From Solirubrobacterales bacterium (lineage in GTDB: Bacteria; Actinomycetota; Thermoleophilia; Solirubrobacterales; Solirubrobacteraceae): a stretch of 18,383 nt of DNA. Location of the stretch: NCBI GenBank assembly GCA_003157595.1, contig PMKB01000307.1:1-18383 (forward strand). The letters are read 5' to 3'. The notes under the pieces are model-generated. The model was not told the origin of the DNA. It worked only from the letters and a program-made list of their open reading frames with translations, and searched no databases. A program made the translations under genes and the position numbers. Shown in pieces: positions 6,423 through 13,815 of the stretch (position 1 is its first letter; each line of letters opens with the position of its first letter).

Positions 6423-7783
6423 ACGGCGAAGGCGAGCTCGCACTCGCCCACCGCGCGCTCGCCCATTTGGGCGGCGACCAGGCCCAGGCCACGGTGACGC
6501 ACGAACGGTCGCTGTTCTCGAGGTTCGCGCGTTCCACCGCGACCCAGGCAACCGTGATCGACGACACCTCGGTTGAGATGCTGTGTGTGCTCGACGGGCA
6601 CACCGGCGCGGCCTCTACCAACCAGGTCGACGATGAGGGGTTGGAGGACGCGGCGCGACTCGCCCGCGGTGCCGCAACGGCCGCGGCGCGCAGCGGTCCC
6701 GGAGCCTATCCGGGACTTCCCCAGCCGGCCCCGACCACCGCGCACCGCGGCTACGACCCAGCCACCGCAACACTCGACGCCGGCGCAGCCGGCTGCGCGC
6801 TTGCAGCTGCGTTCGCGCGTTGCCGCGAAGCCGGGCTCGAGGCGTTCGGGATCTGGACGGCCGGCGAGGTGACGACCGCGATCGCATCGAGCACCGGCGT
6901 CGCGGTGGCCGACGGCGTCACCGACGCCAGCATGACGGTGATCGCACGCGATAACGGTGGACGCAGCGGCTACGCCACATCGACGGCCGTGGCGGCCGGC
7001 ACGATCGACGCGGCCGCGCTGGCTGCCGCCGCGGTGGCGAAGGTGACCAGAGACGATCCGGCAACGCTGGCGCCGGGCGAGTACACGGTCGTCCTCGACC
7101 ACGCCGCGGTCGGCACGCTGCTCGACTTCCTCGGCTCGCTCGCCTTCAACGGCCTCGCCCACACCGAGCTGCGCGGCGCTCTGAGCGGGTTGATCGGTGC
7201 ACGCGTCGCCGCCCCGTGTATCAACCTCGCCGACTCGACGCGCGTGCCGGGCACACTGCCACGCAGCTTCGACGCCGAGGGGGTGCCGAAGCGCCCGCTG
7301 CCTCTGATCCAGGACGGGATCGCCCACGCGGTCGTCTACGACACACGCACCGCGGCGCTGGCCCGCACCAGCTCGACCGGCCACGCGCTCGCGCCGGGCG
7401 GCAGCCCCGACGGTCCCGAGCCCGTCAATCTGGTGCTGGCGGGCGGCGACGCGGCCACGCTCGAAGAGCTCTGCGCGCCGATCAAGCGCGGCCTGTTCGT
7501 GACGCGCCTGTGGTATGTCAACACGGTCGAGCCGCGCCGCGCGCTGCTGACGGGAATGACGCGAGACGGGACCTTCCTGATCGAGGACGGGGCGATCGGA
7601 CGCCCGCTGCACGACGTGCGTTTCACCGACTCGGCGCTGCGCATCCTTGCCGCCACCGAGCAGTTGACCGCAGCGCAGCGCCTCGTAAGCGACACTGACC
7701 AGTACGGCCGGCGCTTCGCGAAGGGCGTGCTGTGCCCGGCGTTGCGCGCCGGCGCCTTCCGCGTCAGCGGCGGCTCAGCCTGA
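6419..7783 (+). CDS. pmbA: TldE/PmbA family partner of TldD
   Basis: A 454-residue TldD-related protein, close to the 450 residues of E. coli PmbA. It has the family fold but no HExxxH zinc motif, as expected of the non-catalytic TldE half that shapes the substrate channel. Recognisable family segments include the central block ending AGTIDAAALAAAAVAKV, and near the C-terminus GLFVTRLWYVNTVEPRR, GTFLIEDGAI and HDVRFTDSALRIL. The GTG at 6419 overlaps the tldD stop (GTGA) with a GGGG stretch seven bases upstream. The frame stays open upstream inside tldD but that reading is not family-like. Expression and function are tied to TldD. Its 3' end overlaps the convergent secG gene by nine bases. No RiPP precursor or modification enzyme is visible nearby, so the peptide substrate is unknown. 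Confidence 0.9.
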   Translation: MNGEGELALAHRALAHLGGDQAQATVTHERSLFSRFARSTATQATVIDDTSVEMLCVLDGHTGAASTNQVDDEGLEDAARLARGAATAAARSGPGAYPGLPQPAPTTAHRGYDPATATLDAGAAGCALAAAFARCREAGLEAFGIWTAGEVTTAIASSTGVAVADGVTDASMTVIARDNGGRSGYATSTAVAAGTIDAAALAAAAVAKVTRDDPATLAPGEYTVVLDHAAVGTLLDFLGSLAFNGLAHTELRGALSGLIGARVAAPCINLADSTRVPGTLPRSFDAEGVPKRPLPLIQDGIAHAVVYDTRTAALARTSSTGHALAPGGSPDGPEPVNLVLAGGDAATLEELCAPIKRGLFVTRLWYVNTVEPRRALLTGMTRDGTFLIEDGAIGRPLHDVRFTDSALRILAATEQLTAAQRLVSDTDQYGRRFAKGVLCPALRAGAFRVSGGSA

Positions 7784-8017
7784 TCCGCCCCACGGATGTT
7801 TCAGAAGCAGGATGGTGTTCGCGACGAACAGGACCGCGAAGAAGATCGTCCAGCGGTTGAGATTGCGCTCGACCAGCGATCCGCCACCGAGCGGTCCCGC
7901 CCCGCTGCCCACGCCGAACGCGCCCGACAGGCCGGAGTCCTTGCCCGAGTGCATCAGGATCAGCAGCACCAGGATGACGCAAATCACGACCTGCAGCGTC
8001 GAGAAAATCGCCTGCAT
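7775..8017 (-). CDS. secG: Preprotein translocase subunit SecG
   Basis: An 80-residue membrane protein with two hydrophobic helices (about residues 2-22 and 55-73). They are joined by a glycine-rich loop containing HSGKDSGLSGAFG, the hallmark of SecG, followed by RNLNRWT before helix 2. SecG assists SecYEG and SecA in moving proteins across the inner membrane. The ATG at 8017 follows the stop of the CcmI-like gene by nine bases, so it is probably the last gene of the ccmE-ccmF unit. Its stop lies inside the convergent pmbA 3' end, leaving no room for a conventional terminator between them. Length is typical of Gram-positive SecG. Confidence 0.9.
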   Translation of the reverse strand: MQAIFSTLQVVICVILVLLILMHSGKDSGLSGAFGVGSGAGPLGGGSLVERNLNRWTIFFAVLFVANTILLLKHPWGGSG

Positions 8018-8026
8018 GGCGTCAGT

Positions 8027-8332
8027 CTAATCGCTCACGGCGGGATTCGAAGCATCCAGCTCGTCGATCGCGCGCAGGATCTCCACCGCCTCAGCTCGCA
8101 GTTGGCGATCGAGCGTCCGGTAGTCCTCGTCCGAGAGCTTGCCGGTCCGGTAATCGGTCTCGTTGTCGCGGATCTCTGAGTACTTGGACTCCTTGGCGCT
8201 TTCGAGCGCGCGTCGCGCATCGGAGTCGCCGGGCTGGGTGCCGGGGCCACGCGCCCGGAAGGGGGCACTCAGCGCCCACAGCACGAACGCCAGTAGCGCG
8301 CCGATCAACAGCGCGGCGATCAGCGCCGTCAT
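8027..8332 (-). CDS. Short CcmI-like cytochrome c biogenesis membrane protein
   Basis: A 101-residue protein with one N-terminal helix (residues 1-22, MTALIAALLIGALLAFVLWAL) and a charged tail. The tail segment ETDYRTGKLSDEDYRTLDRQL closely resembles the region just after the first helix of CcmI/CycH, the apocytochrome c chaperone of System I. The large tetratricopeptide C-terminal domain of proteobacterial CcmI is missing, so this is a short form. It starts at ATG 8332, 24 bases after the ccmF stop, which supports a role in haem attachment, perhaps holding CcmF or apocytochrome in the membrane. The family link rests on this motif and on position; the precise job is inferred. Confidence 0.7.
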   Translation of the reverse strand: MTALIAALLIGALLAFVLWALSAPFRARGPGTQPGDSDARRALESAKESKYSEIRDNETDYRTGKLSDEDYRTLDRQLRAEAVEILRAIDELDASNPAVSD

Positions 8333-8356
8333 CGTCGCGCGCTTGGGCCGGCGGCC

Positions 8357-10561
8357 CTAGGCGCGGCCCAGCTCCTGCGCGACACGCGCGAGGTAGCGCG
8401 CCCGCAGGCGGCTGCGCAGCGCCGATGGCGCCGGCCAGATCGCGGTGAGGCCGCCGAGGAAGACGATCAGCCCGCCGATCCAGATCCACATCACCAGCGG
8501 CGAGGCGATCAGCGTGAACGACGCCGTCGGCGGGTACTTGATGTAGTGCGCCACGATCAAACCGAGTTCCACATAGGCGGTCTGCAACTGCGCGGTCGCG
8601 GACAACGTCGGCGAGATGGTCCCGTCTGCCAGGTTGACGAGCCGCTCCTCAGGAAGCTGAGTCCCGTTCGCCGGCAGTGTCCTACCCAGAGGTTTGATCG
8701 CGGCCCACAGGTCACGCCGCCAGCTGGACTGCAACCCGATCTGGTCGACGGCGTCGCCGGATATCAGGCTTGCCACGACGAGCCCCGGCACGATCGCCGC
8801 CGGATAGTAGCCGGCGCTGGGACGCAGCGTGCCGACGTAGTGCCCGCCGCGCGTGACGCGCAGCACCGCCCCCAGCGTCATCGTCGCGCCGGTGTGGTTG
8901 GGGTCGGCGACGACCGATCCACTCGCCCGCATGTACTTCATCGTGTAGGCGCCGACCCGTGTGGACTGCCCGACCCGCAGGCTGAGCGTCTGCTCGTGCT
9001 GGAACGTCGCGGAGGCCGCGACGCCGACGAACAGCACCGCGATCCCGATGTGGACGATGTAGCCGCCATAGCGCCGGCGGTTGCGACGCACCATCGAGAG
9101 CAGCGCCAGCGGCGGCGAGTCGCTGGAGGTGGCGCGCCGCGCGCGCCAACCGCGCCAGAACTCCTGGCCGACGCTCGCGAACACGAATGTGGCCGCACAG
9201 AACAGCAGCACGACGCCGATCGAGGAGCCGATCGGCACCACGGTGTAGGCCGCGACTGCCATGACGGCGGCTGCTCCCACCGGAAGCAGGAAGTTGCGCC
9301 GCGTGTTGGCGAGCGTCGCCCGTCGCCAGGCGATCGCCGGTCCGATCCCGCTGAGCAGCACGAGGATCAGCGCGAGCGGGACCGTGTAGCGATCGAACCA
9401 TGGCGGGCCGACCGCTGCCGAGGTCCCCGTGACCGCCTTCGAGATCAAGGGAAAGAAGGTGCCCCAGAAGACCACGAAGCACAGACCGACCAGCACCACG
9501 TTGTTCAGCAGGAAGGCGGCCTCGCGCGAAAACAGCGAGTCGAGCGTGTGCTCGCTGCGCAGCACCTCGCGCCGGCTGACGACCAGGTAGATCGAGCCGC
9601 CGGTCATCGCGGAGATCAGTGCCACGAACGGGATTTGGAGCGTCGAGGCGCCGAACGCGTGGATCGAGTTGAGCACGCCGGAGCGCACGAGGAAGGTGCC
9701 GACGATCGCGAGCGTGCTCGCGCCGAGCACCAGCGAGGCGTTCCAGATTCTCAGCATCCCCCGCTTCTCCTGGATCATCACGGAGTGCAGGAAGGCCGTG
9801 CTGATCAGCCATGGCATCAGCGCCGCGTTCTCGACCGGATCCCAGCCCCAATACCCGCCCCAGCCGAGCTCGTAGTAGGACCAGCGTGCTCCGAGCACGA
9901 TCCCGATCCCCAGGAACAGCCACGAGGCGAGCGCGAAGCGACGCGTCACGCGGATCCAGTCGGCGTCTACGCGCCGCACGATCAGCGCACCCACCGCGAA
10001 GGCAAACGGAATTGTGAAGAAGGTGTAGCCCGAATAGAGCATCGGCGGGTGGATCAGCATGCTCGGGTTGCGTAGCAGCGGATCGAGACCCGCTCCCTGC
10101 ACCGGAGCCGGGTGCGTCTGGGCGAAGGGCGAGTCGAAGAACACCAGCAGGGTCGTGAAGAACGCGCCGAAGCCGAGCAGCACGCTGGTCGCGTAGGGCA
10201 CGATGTCGCGCAGGCGGTTGCGCGTCATGAACGTCGCCACGCTCGCCCAGATCGACAGGAGCCAGACCCACAACAGCAGCGATCCCTCCTGCGATGACCA
10301 CATCGCTGCGGCGCGGTAGAGCAGCGGCGTCGTCGTGCTCGACGTGTTCGCCACGGTGTTGTAGGAGAAGTCGTTGCGAATGAAGGCGATCTCGAGGATC
10401 GCCATCGCGACCGTCAGGATCGCGGCCAGGCAGTAGACCGAGCGCCGGCCCGAGTCGACCCAGTCTCGTCGCCCCTTGCGCGCCCCGTAGAGCGCGGCCG
10501 TGATGCCGTACATCGATACGACCAGCGCGAGCACCAGCGCCACGCGCCCGGCGAAGGCCAT
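8357..10561 (-). CDS. ccmF: Cytochrome c haem lyase subunit CcmF
   Basis: A 734-residue polytopic membrane protein that takes haem from holo-CcmE and attaches it to CxxCH motifs of apocytochrome c outside the membrane. The tryptophan-rich WWD segment WGGYWGWDPVEN is at residues 234-245. Histidines matching the four E. coli CcmF haem-related residues are His171 (LIHPPMLY), His259 (AFLHSV), His301 (NSIHAFG) and His504 (YGGYIVHIG). A soluble extracytoplasmic segment near 520-680 precedes a final helix (ASPLVMWIWIGGLIVFLGG). Length is slightly above the roughly 650 of E. coli. The ATG at 10561 lies 16 bases after the ccmE stop, and the CcmI-like gene follows, so these are co-transcribed. CcmA, B, C, G and H are not in this window and must be elsewhere if the system is complete. 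Confidence 0.95.
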   Translation of the reverse strand: MAFAGRVALVLALVVSMYGITAALYGARKGRRDWVDSGRRSVYCLAAILTVAMAILEIAFIRNDFSYNTVANTSSTTTPLLYRAAAMWSSQEGSLLLWVWLLSIWASVATFMTRNRLRDIVPYATSVLLGFGAFFTTLLVFFDSPFAQTHPAPVQGAGLDPLLRNPSMLIHPPMLYSGYTFFTIPFAFAVGALIVRRVDADWIRVTRRFALASWLFLGIGIVLGARWSYYELGWGGYWGWDPVENAALMPWLISTAFLHSVMIQEKRGMLRIWNASLVLGASTLAIVGTFLVRSGVLNSIHAFGASTLQIPFVALISAMTGGSIYLVVSRREVLRSEHTLDSLFSREAAFLLNNVVLVGLCFVVFWGTFFPLISKAVTGTSAAVGPPWFDRYTVPLALILVLLSGIGPAIAWRRATLANTRRNFLLPVGAAAVMAVAAYTVVPIGSSIGVVLLFCAATFVFASVGQEFWRGWRARRATSSDSPPLALLSMVRRNRRRYGGYIVHIGIAVLFVGVAASATFQHEQTLSLRVGQSTRVGAYTMKYMRASGSVVADPNHTGATMTLGAVLRVTRGGHYVGTLRPSAGYYPAAIVPGLVVASLISGDAVDQIGLQSSWRRDLWAAIKPLGRTLPANGTQLPEERLVNLADGTISPTLSATAQLQTAYVELGLIVAHYIKYPPTASFTLIASPLVMWIWIGGLIVFLGGLTAIWPAPSALRSRLRARYLARVAQELGRA

Positions 10562-10577
10562 CAGCCGCCCCTCCTGC

Positions 10578-10988
10578 TCACGTCGATCTCGGCGCCGCGC
10601 TGTACTTCGAGGGGCACTTCGTGACCATCGAGCTCGGCTGGGCGACGAAGGTGTGCCCCTTCAGCTCACCTGTGACGATCAGTTCGCGCCCCGCCTCGAA
10701 GGTCGGCGGCACGCTGCCGCTGTAGTCGACCTCCACGGCCGGTCCCCCGCCGCTGCGGTCGGCCAGCTCGAACTCGACCGCGCCGCTCGAGAGGTCAACC
10801 ACCGAGTGCTTGACCACGGTTCCGGTCAGCTGGATGTCGGCCCCCGCCTTTCCCTGGCGCATCAGCTGGCTGGGCGGCAGCGCCGGATCGGCGGCGGAGA
10901 AGCTTGTGTAGATGAGGCCGCTCGCCAGCAGGACCGCCAGCGTCAGCGAGACGACCAGTCTGACCTGTCGCTTGCGAGGGGGAGTCAT
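10578..10988 (-). CDS. ccmE: Cytochrome c haem chaperone CcmE, Cys-type
   Basis: A 136-residue membrane-anchored haem chaperone: one N-terminal helix (about residues 9-27), then an OB-fold domain with VVKHSVVDLSSGAVEFELAD and an ELIVTGELKGHTFVA strand pair typical of CcmE. The haem-binding site is KCPSKY, a CxxxY motif (Cys125, Tyr129), where proteobacterial CcmE has HxxxY with a histidine-haem bond. Cys-type CcmE proteins are known from some archaea, sulphate reducers and Gram-positive bacteria. The ATG at 10988 was chosen over a TTG at 11009 that adds seven residues; neither has a strong ribosome site. Next in the operon is ccmF, its receiving partner. The family call is firm, and covalent haem binding through Cys is inferred from the motif. 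Confidence 0.92.
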   Translation of the reverse strand: MTPPRKRQVRLVVSLTLAVLLASGLIYTSFSAADPALPPSQLMRQGKAGADIQLTGTVVKHSVVDLSSGAVEFELADRSGGGPAVEVDYSGSVPPTFEAGRELIVTGELKGHTFVAQPSSMVTKCPSKYSAAPRST

Positions 10989-11090
10989 CGCGCCGCGTAA
11001 GTATCGCAATCTGCACCGTCGCAGGCCACGGTCGCGCCCGGCGCCGATCCGCCGACGCCGGCGCGCCGTGCAGATCGCCGCGAGCCGGGG

Positions 11091-11495
11091 TTAGTTGGGC
11101 GCGTTGTAGTGGACCCGCTCGGGCGCAAGGGCGAACTTGATCCGCTGCTCGCCGGGCTTCAGGAACGGATACTCGTCGGCGTCGATGTACTTCTTCGCCA
11201 GCGCGTTGATGTGCTCGAGCGCGCCGTCGTGCGTGTCCGCCACCAGCCTGCCTGTGACCGAGACCCACTCGTAGGGGTTTCCGTCGGCCATCACGGTCAC
11301 CGTCGCGGTGCCGGCTCGGCGGAGGTTCGCAGGCCAGCTGCGTCCCTCCGCGCTGTTGACCGTGACGTTGCCGTCCTCGTGGTGCGCCCAGACGATCACC
11401 GTCTGGATCGTGCCGTCGCTGCGGGGAATCGCCAGATGCGCGTAGTTCTTTCCGGCGATGATCTCCTCCGGCCGGCCGGCGAGCGTGTCTGCCAT
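11091..11495 (-). CDS. PPOX-class F420/flavin-dependent oxidoreductase
   Basis: A 134-residue cytoplasmic protein of the pyridoxamine 5'-phosphate oxidase-like split-barrel fold. The order of features fits: an N-terminal helix (GRPEEIIAGKNYAHLAI), strands with GTIQTVIVWAHHEDGNVTVNS, then the cofactor-facing SAEGRSWPANLRRAG and a core strand TATVTVMADGNPYEWVSVTG. Actinobacterial proteins of this short type mostly bind F420 or act on flavin or biliverdin-like substrates; sequence alone does not decide between F420, FMN and haem. The ATG at 11495 has GGAG about seven bases upstream, and the longer open frame toward 11732 is rejected because it runs into the neighbouring gene. The ccmE gene starts about 100 bases downstream. 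GlsB lies upstream, beyond a hairpin. Confidence 0.85.
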   Translation of the reverse strand: MADTLAGRPEEIIAGKNYAHLAIPRSDGTIQTVIVWAHHEDGNVTVNSAEGRSWPANLRRAGTATVTVMADGNPYEWVSVTGRLVADTHDGALEHINALAKKYIDADEYPFLKPGEQRIKFALAPERVHYNAPN

Positions 11496-11589
11496 GTCGT
11501 CTCCGTCTGATCGTGAAGTTCGTAAGACCGTCGCCAGGACGGTAGCGAAGCGCCGCTCGCCGGGGCACGGAATCGCCGCTGGCGCCGGC

Positions 11590-11608
11590 GCGGCGGCGCG
11601 TCCGCCGC
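11590..11608 (-). terminator. Stem-loop after the GlsB-type gene
   Basis: Seven-base arms GCGGCGG (11590-11596) and CCGCCGC (11602-11608) flank a five-base loop, 18 bases past the stop of the small membrane protein gene on the minus strand. There is no T-run; the terminator role is inferred from structure and position. Confidence 0.45.
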
Positions 11609-11626
11609 CTCGGCGAAGGCAAGCCC

Positions 11627-11884
11627 TCAGCGGCCGGAGCGACTGCCGGTGCGCCTGAGCGCGTACACGATGAGCATCGAGAAGAGGACCGAGAGGATCA
11701 GCCCCGCGCCGTGACGGTGCAGCACGTACCACGAGAACAGGCCGGCGCTGAACGACCCGAGCAGCCCCACCAGGATCGTCATGCCGGCGCCCATCGGATC
11801 GGGCCCGGGGATCAGGAGCCGGGCGAGCGCCCCGACCACCAAGCCGACGACCGCGAGGACGATCAGGAATGCGATGAGACTCAT
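11627..11884 (-). CDS. GlsB/YeaQ/YmgE family small membrane protein
   Basis: An 85-residue protein that is almost entirely membrane-embedded. It has the family pattern: helix 1 with VVGLVVGALARLLIPGPDP, then GMTILVGLLGSFSAGL as the glycine-rich second helix, and a third hydrophobic stretch before a basic tail (ALRRTGSRSGR). The family is often labelled transglycosylase-associated or stress-response protein, but its biochemical role is not established. In many bacteria such genes respond to general or envelope stress. It starts at ATG 11884 and is flanked by hairpins on both sides, suggesting an independent transcript rather than one shared with the PPOX gene. Confidence 0.88.
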   Translation of the reverse strand: MSLIAFLIVLAVVGLVVGALARLLIPGPDPMGAGMTILVGLLGSFSAGLFSWYVLHRHGAGLILSVLFSMLIVYALRRTGSRSGR

Positions 11885-11946
11885 GGCGACCTCACCAGAC
11901 TACTCCGGCGCGGCCGCAACGGAGCACGCGCGGCACCGCGCGATCA

Positions 11947-11963
11947 GCCGCCGGTCCGGCGGC
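11947..11963 (-). terminator. Stem-loop after the secreted two-Cys protein gene
   Basis: GCCGCCG and CGGCGGC arms around GTC (eight pairs if the loop closes fully), 17 bases past the stop codon at 11980 on the minus strand. No T-run follows. Position suggests a terminator between this gene and the GlsB-type gene. Confidence 0.45.
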
Positions 11964-11979
11964 CCGCAACCGGTCGCGG

Positions 11980-12702
11980 TCAGCCGATCGCGGTGTGTGC
12001 GCGCGCGAGCAGCAGGACAGCGAGCCGGCGCTCGAGTGAGGTGGACGGCTTGGAGCCGACCGCCTCGACGGTCAGGCTGACCTCGGCCTGACCGTAGTCG
12101 AAGCCGATCACGTCGACGTACAGCGGCAGGATCAGCGTGGTTGTCTTGCGTGTCACCGTAACGACGACCGTGAAGCGGTCGGCGAAGGCGCCGACCGCTC
12201 CGGACACGACCGGCGCCAGCCGCGACGCGTGGCCCGTCACCGTCTCGCCCTTCGGCGGCGTCCCGACCAGCTCGCCGCGCAGTTGCGCCAAGAGGCACGG
12301 CAGTCCATGAGGTCCGGTGACCGCGGCGAAGTCCTTGGCTACCAGGGCCGCCGAGGGCAGGATCTCGGTGCCGGAACTCAACGTGACGGAGGTCCCCGAC
12401 GAGCTGACGAAGTTCGGTGACTGGGTGTCGGCCAGCGCCTCGCTGTTCGGCACGCCGCCAATGCATGCGGTCAGGTGTGCGCTCTGCGCCGTCTCCTGCG
12501 CCGTCATCGGATTGCTCGTCTGCTTGAGTTTCGGCACGTCGGCGTGACGGATGCTGATCGCCGTCGCGACGGCGAGCGCCTGCGCCGGTGTGACCGTGCG
12601 ACGGGAAGCGAGCGCTGCGTCGGTGCCAGCGACGAGCGCCACTGCCACGAGCAGCACTCCGAGCGCCGCCCTCCACCTGCCTGACCTCGAACTCAAGACC
12701 AT
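11980..12702 (-). CDS. Secreted protein of unknown function with two cysteines
   Basis: A 240-residue protein not recognised as a named family. Residues 1-33 form a Sec signal peptide: basic start (SSRSGRWR), hydrophobic core (ALGVLLVAVALVAG) and a probable cleavage after ALA near residue 32. The mature part contains exactly two cysteines, Cys80 (HLTACIGG) and Cys136 (GLPCLLAQL), well placed for one disulfide. The second half is rich in beta-type segments (FTVVVTVTRKTTTLILPLYVDVIGF), and the layout resembles small extracellular sensor or lipoprotein-like domains of actinobacteria, though that is only a resemblance. It starts at ATG 12702, with no ribosome site but a TATGAT nearby. It is divergent from the DsbA-like gene, a possible source of its disulfide. 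Confidence 0.8.
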   Translation of the reverse strand: MVLSSRSGRWRAALGVLLVAVALVAGTDAALASRRTVTPAQALAVATAISIRHADVPKLKQTSNPMTAQETAQSAHLTACIGGVPNSEALADTQSPNFVSSSGTSVTLSSGTEILPSAALVAKDFAAVTGPHGLPCLLAQLRGELVGTPPKGETVTGHASRLAPVVSGAVGAFADRFTVVVTVTRKTTTLILPLYVDVIGFDYGQAEVSLTVEAVGSKPSTSLERRLAVLLLARAHTAIG

Positions 12703-12710
12703 TCGCGGCG

Positions 12711-12716
12711 ATCATA
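12711..12716 (-). promoter_or_regulatory. -10-like hexamer before the secreted two-Cys protein gene
   Basis: TATGAT on the minus strand (five of six bases of the consensus) ends eight bases before the ATG at 12702. Transcription would start one or two bases before the start codon, implying a leaderless message. No convincing -35 box is visible. Confidence 0.35.
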
Positions 12717-12845
12717 GTCGCGCCGCGTCGGCGCTCCGCGCCGTGACCCGGCGAAACGCTCGTCATGGCGTAGGTAGAACCCTGCAGTCTGTGCGCGCGT
12801 CCTCAGGCCGCGGCGTGACCCGCCGATACACTGGGATAGATAGGA

Positions 12846-13655
12846 ATGGCCAACAGGGCCGAACAGAAGGCTGCCGCGCGCGCCGCGCGCGAAGCCAGGC
12901 AACAGAGCCTCAGCGCCGCCCAGACAAGGCGGCGGCGAATGATCTGGCTGGGCGGCCTCACGGTCACCGTGGTGGCGGTGCTGGTCGCGGTGGTCGTGGC
13001 GAGCTCAGGCGGAGGCGGCCCGACGCCGGCCGCAAAGAGATCCGCGCTCGCTACGGTCGACAGCCTGATCCACGGCATCCCCCAGTCCGGCAACACGCTG
13101 GGCAGGCCGGGCGCCCCGGTGACGATCACCGAGTACGCGGACATCGTTTGCTCGGTCTGTAACGACTTCGCGCGGAGCTCTGAGAGCCAGCTGATCCAGT
13201 CCGAGGTCCGCCCCGGTCACGTCAAGCTCGTCTTCCGCGGCTTCGAGACAGCCAGCGGCTACGCCAACGGCGGCGAGTACACAAATACACAGGTCGCGAT
13301 CCGCTCCGCCGGCCTGCAACACCGCGCCTGGTACTACATCCTGCTGGCCTTCGAGGAGCAGCCGCCGAACGAGGAGAGCGTCGCCTACATCACCAGCGGC
13401 TATCTCCAGGACCTCGCGAAACAGGTTCCCGGTCTCAACCTGATCAACTGGCAGGCGGGAATGAACAATTCGACGCTGATCGACGACGTCACGACAGACG
13501 CCCAGAACGGACACGTCTCCGGCGTCAGCGGAACACCAGCGATCATCATCAGCGGCCCCGGCGGCTCGGTCTTCTACGACAAGAGCGAGGACCCCAACGT
13601 CAGCGCCGTCCCCAGCTTGGCGACGCTCCAGCAGCTGATCACGCAGGTCAGCTGA
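12846..13655 (+). CDS. Membrane-anchored DsbA-like thiol-disulfide oxidoreductase
   Basis: A 269-residue protein with a strongly basic cytoplasmic N-terminus (residues 1-31), one membrane helix (about 33-52), a Gly/Pro-rich spacer and an extracytoplasmic thioredoxin-like domain from about 85. The active site is CSVC (Cys102, Cys105) in EYADIVCSVCNDFAR, and the cis-proline loop is SGTPA with Pro231. The helical insertion between them places it in the DsbA/thioredoxin_4 group. It probably oxidises or isomerises disulfides in exported proteins; a role in reducing apocytochrome c is possible, given ccm genes about 2 kb away, but is unproven. AGGA directly abuts the ATG, too close for a normal ribosome site, so a very short leader is possible. 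Its partner oxidase (DsbB or VKOR type) is not in the window. Confidence 0.88.
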   Translation: MANRAEQKAAARAAREARQQSLSAAQTRRRRMIWLGGLTVTVVAVLVAVVVASSGGGGPTPAAKRSALATVDSLIHGIPQSGNTLGRPGAPVTITEYADIVCSVCNDFARSSESQLIQSEVRPGHVKLVFRGFETASGYANGGEYTNTQVAIRSAGLQHRAWYYILLAFEEQPPNEESVAYITSGYLQDLAKQVPGLNLINWQAGMNNSTLIDDVTTDAQNGHVSGVSGTPAIIISGPGGSVFYDKSEDPNVSAVPSLATLQQLITQVS

Positions 13656-13815
13656 CGAAGTCCAGCCGAGCGTTGTAGGCCGTCGCCTTCACCGCGAGCG
13701 CGACCGGCGGGGGAGCCTGACCACGACTCGATGGCGCGGCGAAGCACCCGCAGCGCAATCCGGAATCGAACCAGCACTCCGTCTCGCGGCTACGGCGCGA
13801 TACGGCCGCAGGTGT
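13656..13815. other. Convergent intergenic region
   Basis: About 160 bases between the 3' ends of the DsbA-like and arylsulfotransferase genes. The DsbA-like stop sits in a 10-base palindrome, GTCAGCTGAC (13647-13656). Imperfect GC-rich inverted repeats are present, but no clear bidirectional terminator with T-runs was seen. A tRNA T-loop-like string on the minus strand was considered and rejected. Confidence 0.4.

Noticed and set aside
6245..7612. 455-codon open frame antisense to pmbA
   Set aside because: Composition is Arg/Gly/Val-rich without motifs, and it lies opposite a well-supported TldE gene.
8546..10301. Open frames of over 500 codons on both strands within ccmF
   Set aside because: They are low-complexity Arg/Ala/Gly-rich or His/Gln/Asp-rich readings with no family features, typical shadows of a GC-rich gene. 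The ccmF frame has clear conserved motifs.
13741..13800. tRNA T-loop-like string (GGTTCGATTCC on the minus strand, within 13759-13772)
   Set aside because: The T-stem has a mismatch, no acceptor partner is found about 60-70 bases upstream and no anticodon arm could be drawn. It is taken as chance, or at most a tRNA fragment.
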